Shown here: positions 5,944 to 12,656 of the stretch, piece after piece
Position numbering within the stretch: position 1 is the stretch's first letter
Layout: the number at the start of each line of letters is the position of its first letter
Assembly: GCA_937969125.1 (NCBI GenBank)
Contig: CALBVA010000035.1
Coordinates: 1-12,656 of the forward strand
Source: an uncultured Verrucomicrobiales bacterium
GTDB taxonomy: Bacteria; Verrucomicrobiota; Verrucomicrobiia; Verrucomicrobiales; Akkermansiaceae
DNA: 12,656 nt
Direction of reading: 5' to 3'
The notes under the pieces: model-generated
Told to the model about the DNA's origin: nothing
What the model saw: the letters and a program-made list of their open reading frames with translations, nothing else
Databases searched by the model: none
Translations under genes and position numbers: made by a program

Positions 5944-8346
5944 ATGCGATCCCTCGCCTTCTTCTTCCTTTTCTTTCCCCTCTCGTCTCTCCTCTCCGCT
6001 CAGAACAGCGGAATTCATAGCAACTTCCCTGCGGCCAAATGGGAGGATGCCATGCTTACTGGAAATGGCCTGACCGGTGCTATGGTTTACGGTGGCCAGC
6101 CAGAAGAAACCATCGTCTTCACCAATCATAAGCTCTTGAGGCCTGGCAATGGACGGGACGAGATCCCGGACATGTCAGACATGGTCGCACCCATGCGAGA
6201 GAAAATGCTTGCTGGCGAAATTGGCGCAGGTTGGATGCTCTATTGGGAGGAATGGAAAAAACGCTCAAAGGGCGGCATGTTCTGGACCCAGAAATTCCAC
6301 CCCGGTTTCCAAATGCAGCTCACTCAGATCGATGGTAGCTACCCTGTTAAATACCGCCGCTCCACCAACTACGAAACCGGAGAGGTCATCACGGCTTTTT
6401 CCGATGGAGCCGGTGACTGGACCCGGGAAACCTTTGCTTCACGGGATCAGGATTTCGTCATCACCCGACTACGCGCTTCATCGAAGGGGAAAAAAGTCTT
6501 TGTCCGCGTTAAGCTCGCGGCCTGCGAGCGTCACCCCGGAAATATCTCCCAAAAATCTGTCGCTACCAATGGTTGGCTCAGCTGGCGGTCAGCTTACCCA
6601 AAGGACAAACACAGCCACGCCGGATACGAGGGACTCGTCCGCGTCATTGTCCGCGGCCAAAAATCGCGACAGCGCAGCGATCGTGACACCCTCACCATTT
6701 ACAATGCAGACGAAGTTCTCCTCATCACCGCCATCGAACGGCATGCCAAAGACCACACGATGTGGGACAAGGAGGAATTGAAGAAGCACCTCCTGACCAT
6801 CGAGCCGAATTACGATGCACTCCTCGCCAAACACACCGCGATTCATCATCCGATCTTCAATCGCGCCACCTACTCTCTCGGTGCCAGTGAGGCCGACCGC
6901 TCAAAGTCTACAGAGCAACTCATCGCTGATGAAAATGCCGACTCCACCGGAGTCAATATGGCCCTACTGGAGCGACTCTTCACCACCAGCCGCTACCTCT
7001 TCATGTCCTCGACCGGGAAGGACTACGCCCCTCGTCTCAGCGGAATGTTCATTGGCCGCTGGGGAGCCGCCTGGGCAGGCGATTACACGCTGGACGCGAA
7101 TGCCAATATGGCCGTCATGGGCGGATACATCGCCAACCTTTCCGAAAACATGGAAGGCTATCACGCCATCATCAAACGCACTCTCCCACAGTGGCGGGCC
7201 GGCGCTAAAAAACTCTACGGGATGCGCGGCATCCTTGGCCCCGTCCGTATCGATGGTGAAGTCGCAGTCCCTCATCACTTTTCAGACTACCATGCTCACT
7301 GTACCGCCACCGGCCTGGGTCCATGGATTCTCTATCCCCTCTGGGAGTCATACCTCGTCAGTGGTGACAAGAAATTCCTCAAAAACGAACTCTACCCCCT
7401 CATGGTTGAGCAGCTGCATTTCTACGAAGACTTCCTCACCTTCAAGGACGGCAATGGAAAGCTCATCTTCGTCCCCTCCAACTCTCCGGAAAATGCCTGG
7501 AAGGGCGTGCAACCTCGCACCTCCGCCGCCATCAATTCCACCATGGATATCTCGGCCTGCCGACAGCTCCTCACTAACCTTCTCCAGGCGGAGAAAGACC
7601 TCGGCCTTCCTGAAAGCACCAAGGCTCGCGAACTCCTCTCTCAATTACCCCCCTATCTCGTCAATGATGCCGGGGCCCTCCAGGAATGGTCATGGCCCGG
7701 ACATGGAGAAAACTACGGACACCGCCACTCCAGCCACATGTATGTCGTTTGGCCCGGATACGATATAAATCTTGAGAACCCAAATACGAAACACCTCGTA
7801 CCAGCTGTCGAGAAGGCGCTTATCAAACGGAACCACAGTATCGTGCAAGCGCACGACTTCATCCAGCGGGCCATCGGCTGGCTCCGGGTGAAAAACGGCG
7901 AAGAATTTTACCGAATCCTGAAATACAGCCTGGAACACCACTACCTCTACGCCTCACTCGCGACCTCTCACGATCTCAATCACCGCATTTATAACTACGA
8001 CTACATCCTCACTCTCCAAGGACTTCTGATCGAGACCGCCGTTTTCACCAATCCCGGCATCCTGGAAATCCTTCCCGCCATGCCCGCAGCTCTGAAAACG
8101 GGGGAATTCACCGGACTGAAAGGGCGAAATCGCTGCGACCTCGAAAAGGTTTCGTGGGACCTCAAAAAGAAAACTGCCACAATGATCGTCACCAGCGCCA
8201 TCGATCAGGAGCTGGAATTCATCCACCGGAAGGGAATCAAATCCATCAAGGCCAACACCAGCATTCAGCGTTCCGCCCACGGTGACCACGCCCGGAAAGT
8301 GACCCTGAAAAAAGATCAGAAAACCACGATCACGATCACTTGGTAA
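5944..8346 (+). CDS. Secreted GH95-like glycoside hydrolase
   Basis: 800 residues, a normal GH95 length. GH95 enzymes are inverting alpha-L-fucosidases and related alpha-L-galactosidases acting on fucose- or galactose-containing glycans. Residues 1-19 form a signal peptide (a short basic start, a Phe/Leu-rich core, then Ser-Ala-Gln); there is no lipobox Cys, so it should be periplasmic or secreted. The N-terminal beta domain (about 20-270) contains LTGNGLTGAMVYGG, equivalent to the family LGNGRLGAMVFGG. The (alpha/alpha)6 domain (about 320-690) contains YTLDANANM at 381-389, PSNSPEN with the likely acid Glu516, QEW at 580-582 and GHRHSSHM at 592-599. The last hundred residues form a beta domain. 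The usual NINxxMNYW loop is changed: Asp384 replaces the first Asn and Ala-Val-Met replaces Asn-Tyr-Trp. Asp686 may be the base-activating Asp, but it is one residue out of register. The substrate is therefore uncertain. Confidence 0.85.
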   Translation: MRSLAFFFLFFPLSSLLSAQNSGIHSNFPAAKWEDAMLTGNGLTGAMVYGGQPEETIVFTNHKLLRPGNGRDEIPDMSDMVAPMREKMLAGEIGAGWMLYWEEWKKRSKGGMFWTQKFHPGFQMQLTQIDGSYPVKYRRSTNYETGEVITAFSDGAGDWTRETFASRDQDFVITRLRASSKGKKVFVRVKLAACERHPGNISQKSVATNGWLSWRSAYPKDKHSHAGYEGLVRVIVRGQKSRQRSDRDTLTIYNADEVLLITAIERHAKDHTMWDKEELKKHLLTIEPNYDALLAKHTAIHHPIFNRATYSLGASEADRSKSTEQLIADENADSTGVNMALLERLFTTSRYLFMSSTGKDYAPRLSGMFIGRWGAAWAGDYTLDANANMAVMGGYIANLSENMEGYHAIIKRTLPQWRAGAKKLYGMRGILGPVRIDGEVAVPHHFSDYHAHCTATGLGPWILYPLWESYLVSGDKKFLKNELYPLMVEQLHFYEDFLTFKDGNGKLIFVPSNSPENAWKGVQPRTSAAINSTMDISACRQLLTNLLQAEKDLGLPESTKARELLSQLPPYLVNDAGALQEWSWPGHGENYGHRHSSHMYVVWPGYDINLENPNTKHLVPAVEKALIKRNHSIVQAHDFIQRAIGWLRVKNGEEFYRILKYSLEHHYLYASLATSHDLNHRIYNYDYILTLQGLLIETAVFTNPGILEILPAMPAALKTGEFTGLKGRNRCDLEKVSWDLKKKTATMIVTSAIDQELEFIHRKGIKSIKANTSIQRSAHGDHARKVTLKKDQKTTITITW

Positions 8347-8373
8347 TACCTACCTGACAATGACAGCCGGGCA

Positions 8374-11300
8374 TCAATCGCCCTGAGTCACCTCGGGAAC
8401 GATATCGATGGGTGCCGCCCGTTTTTCGATGCTCTCAATGGAGTCATCTTCATCTTGGACGGGGACGACATTAATATCTACTTGGACGGGGACGGCGCGG
8501 AGGCCTTCAATGATTTTTTGAAGACTCGCCACGGTGAGGTCGGAGAGATTCTGCGGTCGTGTGAGTCCCTGAGTGATCGCTTCGAGGCCGTCATTGAACT
8601 GGGTCATTTGGGCGACGACTCGAGCAACGGGATCATTCTCGCCCGCTCCGCCAAGGAGTTTTTGCTTTCCGAAGTCCTTCTTGATTTGCTCCCAACGAGC
8701 GGCCTCTTCCTCGGTGAGCACACCTTCCATCTCCTTAAACTTAAGCAAGTTCGCCTCCGCTCCAGTGGTGAGGGTTTGTGACTCGTTCTGGTAGTGATCG
8801 TGAATGAGAGCAATGACCTCCTCCATCGTCATGAGCGGCAGGACCTTTTCGGCAATGCGGTTCATATTACGATAAGATCCCTGAAGCTTGAAGGCGGGCT
8901 CTACACGATAGGAATCTTCCTGCGCGGCGCTCGCGATGTATTCCATATTCACGCGCATGATGGAGTCGCGCACGCGAAGGAGGCGCTTAAGAGTCTGGGC
9001 AAATTCCTCGATCTCCGCCGGGGTGTAATTGCCCTCGAAATCGACACCTTCATGCGAGCCAGTTTCAGCGATGCTGAGCGCGGCATAAACATCCTTCTGG
9101 CTGGTGCTCGCGAGCTTGCTCAGGACGCTGTTAGAAGTGAGGCAGTTCTCGACGAAGCTCACTTTGAAGGCTTCTTCATGATCGCCAAGAATGTCACCGA
9201 GGTTGTAGGTATCGGCACGGTTCGCGAGCATGTCAGGAATCTGGAATTTCCCGCCGGTCTCGGTGTAAGGGTTTCCCGCCATAACCACCGCGACTTTTTT
9301 TCCACGGAGATCATAGGTCTTGGCCTGGCCGTTATAGACACCCTCGATCTTCCGCTGACCATCGCAGAGGCTAATGAATTTCTGGAGAAATTCAGAGTGG
9401 GTGTGCTGAATGTCATCGAGATAGATCATGACATTGTCCCCCATCTCGAGGGCGAGATTGAGCTTCTGGATTTCTTCGCGTGCGGAGGCATTCGGCGCAT
9501 CGGCGGGATCGAGCGAAGTGACTTCATGACCCAGAGCGGGCCCATTGATCTTCATGAAGGTCAGGCCGAGACGATTGCCGATATACTCCATGAGGGTCGT
9601 CTTACCATATCCCGGAGGAGAGATGAGGAGGAGAAGCCCCATGCGATCGGTGCGAGTGTCATCCCCGGCAGTTCCCATTTGCTTGGCGAGATTGTCACCA
9701 ACCATGGGGAGATAGACTTCGTTGATGAGGCGATTTCGCACGAAGGCGGACATCACGCGGGGCTTAAATTCATCGAGCCGCATTTCATCACGCTTGTGAT
9801 CGACGAGGTGATTTTTGGTTTCGAGGTAGTCCTTGAAGACGGGGACTTGCGACTCCTCGAAAGCTGAAAGGCGGTCAATGAACTCGTGGTACTGGAGCTC
9901 CAGCTTTCCATCCTGAATGCGGGCATGGGAGCCTTTGAGTCCTTCAGCAGTGGCGGTGAGATCGACCGATTGCACCCAGCGCTCCTCGTAGCCACCTTTG
10001 GCAATCCAGAAAGCGGTTTCATAGATGACATCGTCCTGCGAGAAAGCCATTAGCCAGTCAAACACGATGCCGAAACGCTCTTCCAAAGAATTCTCGAACG
10101 GTTCAAGAGCAGCAGCGAAGACCTTTTCGGCCCGTTTGGCGGTCAGTTCGCTTTTAAAATGCCGATAGAGATCGGCAGCTTCACGTGACACCACAAAAGT
10201 CTCATCACCGGAAAGTTCGTGGTAGAGATACTCAGCCTGTTCTTCGCTAATATGATCCTCCATCTCCACAATGAAGATATCACCCCATACATCTGAATCG
10301 TGTTCAGTTCCGAAGAATTGATTCCGCTGACCGTGAGCTTTCAACCGGACAAGAAGAGTCGCCTTCCCTTCTTCCTCCCACGCCTCCCAAGCAAGGAGCG
10401 CCTTGGCCCGGGTTCGGGGACTGTAGCGGAGAAGACCCGCGGCCTCGTGCATCGGCTGGATCGTCTCCAGAATTTTCAGGGCATCGAGATCGTGAACACC
10501 TTTGAGGTATCCCTCCGCATAGCGGGGTTGCATGAACTTCAGTAGGTCGTCTTCCCCGCTTTTGAGAAACTGATACGCGAGGTACTCCGCACGATAAACC
10601 TCCTTGGTCTCACTGATGACTTCCTGATCCCAGACTGCCTGAGTGGCTAGGAAGGTTTCATCGGTGACAGGTTCGAAGTAGTCAGTCCCACTCAGATGGA
10701 AACACATTTCCTCATCGCGCGGGATAATGCTGAGTTCGAGTTCCTGCTCATTGACCGAGAACCGGTGCTTGCCGAACTTGATGATGGCTTGGCCATCGAC
10801 AAAAAGTTCCTTGCGATCCTTGAGCGCGCGGATGGCATCATCGCGAGTGGTCTTGAGCCGAGTCTGGATGTCGTCACCTTTGACCGCATCGCCGAGTTCG
10901 GTGAGCTCCGCGATAATGTCGCGGACCTTTTCGATCATGAGATCTCCGGCGAAGTAGCCATTGATCTCATTGATCTCGGAGAAGCTTTCGAGACGATGTT
11001 GAATGCCACTCAAGATGCGTTCGGCGGACTTAACGAGTTGATTTGTCCGGCGATTTTTTTTCTCTAACAGCGACTGCTTTCGCCCTTCGAAGGCTTCATA
11101 AATTTCTTCGCGCTTGGCGGTGAGTTCCTCGATGTAGTCGTCGAACTCGGCAAACTTCCCCTCCAACTCCTCAAGTTGGACCATGACCTTTGTCAGGTAT
11201 TCCTCGCACTTAGCCGGACTGTCGCAGAGGTCGAGATAGTTCACCACGCTCTGGCCGAGGAGCTTCATCTGCGCTCCGAATTGCGCGACCCCTTCCCCCT

Positions 11301-12656
11301 TCGCGAGGTCTTTGCGCTTATTCTTCAGCTCGGCGCGGACGCCATTGAGGGTGGCGTAAATTCCGGAAACACTGTCAATGATTGCCGTCGTCTGGGTGGC
11401 GTCGTCGATCTTGAGGTTTCCCACCACATCGATGAGCATTTCGAGTTCGGTGCCGGATTGATCGAGCGCTTCGCTGACCTCGTCGGCCTCAATGACTTTG
11501 GCAAGCTTGGACACTCGGGCTTGTTGGTCTTCGACCGCCTTCCGGTAGGGATCCAGAGATTCCTCCTTCAGAAGAAAGGTGACGGTTTTCGTGGCGGTGT
11601 CTTCGGAGGCCGTAATGATTTCTGTCTCCAGTTCATCGACGAGGTCCTCATTGACATAACGTAGGTCGCGAAGACCAATAACCTCCCCACGCCGTTTGCG
11701 CAGCTCGGCGAGATGATGGACGAAACCAAAAATATCATCGGGCGGCGAATGGCGAACCGCTTTTAAAAGGACCTCGGTGACTTCGCGGACGTTCGCGGTG
11801 CGCTCCTTGGTCGATTTGCGGAGTCCCTGAACCTTTTCAAATTCGTCGATCGCGGCGGTGGCGGCTCCACGGATATCCTGAAGCGGTTCACTGAGGTTGC
11901 CGGTCTCATCCTGAGCGAGCCAGAAGTAGCTATCGATGATGTCCCCGGTTTTCTTGGCGAGGTCGAGATAGAGATCACCGTAAGTATCGTCCTTCCGCAG
12001 AAGAGTGAGCACCTCACGACACTCGGACATCCCACGGACTAGCTCAGCATTGCCAATCTTAAAAAGAAGGGAGTCGGAGTTGGTAGCTTGAGCGGAGGCC
12101 GCTTCATCACTCAAGTACGAGGTTTGCCAAACTTGCAGGGCGTGGTGCTTTTGCGCTTCCTCCTCCGTCCGAAAGAGGATCATACGGCCATCGGGAAAGA
12201 GAGAGTATCCATTGCAAACCACCGGGGTCTCCACGAATTGGGAGATCATGTTATAGCTCAGCAGGACGTAGTCACCACTGGTGCGATTGTAGAAGACAAA
12301 GAGGGTGTCCTCCCCGTTCGCGCTGGGGATGCGTCGCTCGAAGCGCATGTCATCGAGGCCGGTTTCGAAGAGCTTGGCCTCGCCGGTGAGAAGAAGGTAG
12401 CCATTGGAAAAAATGAGACCCTGTTCATCCGGAAGGAGAACGCAGGAGTGACCGATGGCATCGACACGGTGCACCGTCTGGGTCTTTTCGTTGTAAACGA
12501 GATACCGATGAAACTCCTCACGATAAGGAAGGATTTTCAGAAGAACGAGCGGCCCCACGATGGCGTAGAGGATCTCGGCATCATCGAGGGTTTGATCCGG
12601 TTCGGTGACCGGCTCGGCATAGATCCCGGAGCCGGAGGAGGTATTATCCTCGATCT
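8374..12656 (-). CDS. Giant coiled-coil AAA+ ATPase ('DNA repair ATPase' type), 5' end outside window
   Basis: The frame is open to the right edge; 1,426 residues are visible and the start is beyond 12656. The GTG at 12558 is internal, since coding-like sequence continues 32 codons further. As far as I recall, full members are about 1,600-1,800 residues with a DUF3686-type region. Visible residues about 30-160 are beta-rich, possibly propeller-like. A long helical region with probable coiled coils covers about 230-590. The AAA+ module has Walker A PPGYGKTT (Lys1018), Walker B IYLDD (Asp1080-Asp1081, with Asp in place of the usual Glu), sensor 1 Asn1128 in AGNP, a probable arginine finger Arg1146 in LANRAD, and sensor 2 Arg1262 in GSYR. 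The tail is acidic. The DNA-repair label comes from database naming; I see no repair-specific motif. In some bacteria relatives lie near flotillin or PspA-like genes (from memory), so an envelope-stress or remodelling role is also possible. Confidence 0.85.
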   Translation of the reverse strand, partial: IEDNTSSGSGIYAEPVTEPDQTLDDAEILYAIVGPLVLLKILPYREEFHRYLVYNEKTQTVHRVDAIGHSCVLLPDEQGLIFSNGYLLLTGEAKLFETGLDDMRFERRIPSANGEDTLFVFYNRTSGDYVLLSYNMISQFVETPVVCNGYSLFPDGRMILFRTEEEAQKHHALQVWQTSYLSDEAASAQATNSDSLLFKIGNAELVRGMSECREVLTLLRKDDTYGDLYLDLAKKTGDIIDSYFWLAQDETGNLSEPLQDIRGAATAAIDEFEKVQGLRKSTKERTANVREVTEVLLKAVRHSPPDDIFGFVHHLAELRKRRGEVIGLRDLRYVNEDLVDELETEIITASEDTATKTVTFLLKEESLDPYRKAVEDQQARVSKLAKVIEADEVSEALDQSGTELEMLIDVVGNLKIDDATQTTAIIDSVSGIYATLNGVRAELKNKRKDLAKGEGVAQFGAQMKLLGQSVVNYLDLCDSPAKCEEYLTKVMVQLEELEGKFAEFDDYIEELTAKREEIYEAFEGRKQSLLEKKNRRTNQLVKSAERILSGIQHRLESFSEINEINGYFAGDLMIEKVRDIIAELTELGDAVKGDDIQTRLKTTRDDAIRALKDRKELFVDGQAIIKFGKHRFSVNEQELELSIIPRDEEMCFHLSGTDYFEPVTDETFLATQAVWDQEVISETKEVYRAEYLAYQFLKSGEDDLLKFMQPRYAEGYLKGVHDLDALKILETIQPMHEAAGLLRYSPRTRAKALLAWEAWEEEGKATLLVRLKAHGQRNQFFGTEHDSDVWGDIFIVEMEDHISEEQAEYLYHELSGDETFVVSREAADLYRHFKSELTAKRAEKVFAAALEPFENSLEERFGIVFDWLMAFSQDDVIYETAFWIAKGGYEERWVQSVDLTATAEGLKGSHARIQDGKLELQYHEFIDRLSAFEESQVPVFKDYLETKNHLVDHKRDEMRLDEFKPRVMSAFVRNRLINEVYLPMVGDNLAKQMGTAGDDTRTDRMGLLLLISPPGYGKTTLMEYIGNRLGLTFMKINGPALGHEVTSLDPADAPNASAREEIQKLNLALEMGDNVMIYLDDIQHTHSEFLQKFISLCDGQRKIEGVYNGQAKTYDLRGKKVAVVMAGNPYTETGGKFQIPDMLANRADTYNLGDILGDHEEAFKVSFVENCLTSNSVLSKLASTSQKDVYAALSIAETGSHEGVDFEGNYTPAEIEEFAQTLKRLLRVRDSIMRVNMEYIASAAQEDSYRVEPAFKLQGSYRNMNRIAEKVLPLMTMEEVIALIHDHYQNESQTLTTGAEANLLKFKEMEGVLTEEEAARWEQIKKDFGKQKLLGGAGENDPVARVVAQMTQFNDGLEAITQGLTRPQNLSDLTVASLQKIIEGLRAVPVQVDINVVPVQDEDDSIESIEKRAAPIDIVPEVTQGD
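8454..8494. repeat. 14-bp direct repeat with 27-bp period
   Basis: CTTGGACGGGGACG occurs exactly at 8454-8467 and again at 8481-8494. The 27 bp period equals nine codons, so both copies are read in the same frame of the AAA+ gene. Each encodes Val-Pro-Val-Gln, in the tail segments VPVQVDINV and VPVQDEDDS. The remaining 13 bp of each unit are not similar. It looks like a small in-frame duplication or a repeated linear motif. Confidence 0.8.

Noticed and set aside
6815..7768. Plus-strand open frame of 317 codons inside the GH95-like gene
   Set aside because: It is a shifted frame, rich in Ser, Pro and Thr with no domain, over conserved GH95 motifs in the true frame.
8367..8383. GGGC / GCCC inverted repeat between the convergent GH95-like and AAA+ genes
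   Set aside because: Four base pairs with a 7 nt loop and no T tract on either strand; likely chance.
8794..9867. Plus-strand open frame of 357 codons opposite the AAA+ module
   Set aside because: It lies antisense to the Walker A, Walker B and sensor motifs of the real gene; its composition is that of a shadow frame.

Overview
The window is a 12.7 kb stretch of bacterial chromosome with dense, ordinary coding sequence: six protein genes and no RNA gene, CRISPR array, insertion sequence or phage gene that I can see. Base composition looks moderately GC-rich and even throughout. The gene content (cytosolic GH31 and GH57 alpha-glucan enzymes, a GT4 glycogen-synthase-like transferase, a secreted GH95-like hydrolase, and a giant coiled-coil AAA+ ATPase) would fit a member of the PVC group such as Verrucomicrobiota. 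That placement is an inference; no taxonomic marker gene is present.

Layout, left to right. (1) Positions 1-800, plus strand: the 3' part of a gene whose start lies outside the window. It has a Lys/Pro/Thr-rich linker followed by two OB-fold-like repeats. (2) Positions 807-3200, minus strand: a GH31 alpha-glucosidase, convergent with gene 1 with only 6 bp between the stop codons. (3) Positions 3201-3295: a 95 bp divergent promoter region. (4) Positions 3296-4606 and 4627-5799, plus strand: a GT4 glycogen-synthase-like glycosyltransferase followed 20 bp later by a GH57 alpha-amylase-type enzyme, very probably one operon. (5) Positions 5800-5943: a 144 bp intergenic region with a hairpin followed by a pyrimidine run. 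(6) Positions 5944-8346, plus strand: a GH95-like hydrolase with a signal peptide. (7) Positions 8374 to the right edge, minus strand: the C-terminal 1,426 residues of a giant AAA+ ATPase of the type often labelled 'DNA repair ATPase'; its start is beyond the window.

Genes 2-4 form a coherent intracellular alpha-glucan module: GT4 would build or extend an alpha-glucan, GH57 would cut or rearrange it, and GH31 would release glucose from non-reducing ends. The divergent arrangement around one short AT-rich promoter suggests co-regulation. The GH95-like enzyme is predicted to be exported and to act on a different substrate, a fucose- or galactose-containing glycan. The flanking OB-fold and AAA+ genes have no evident link to sugar metabolism.

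I did not find a convincing undescribed multi-gene system. The points most worth following are the altered catalytic-loop residues of the GH95-like protein, the poorly understood giant AAA+ ATPase, a 27-bp-period direct repeat in its acidic tail, and the unusual translation-start contexts of the GT4-GH57 pair.
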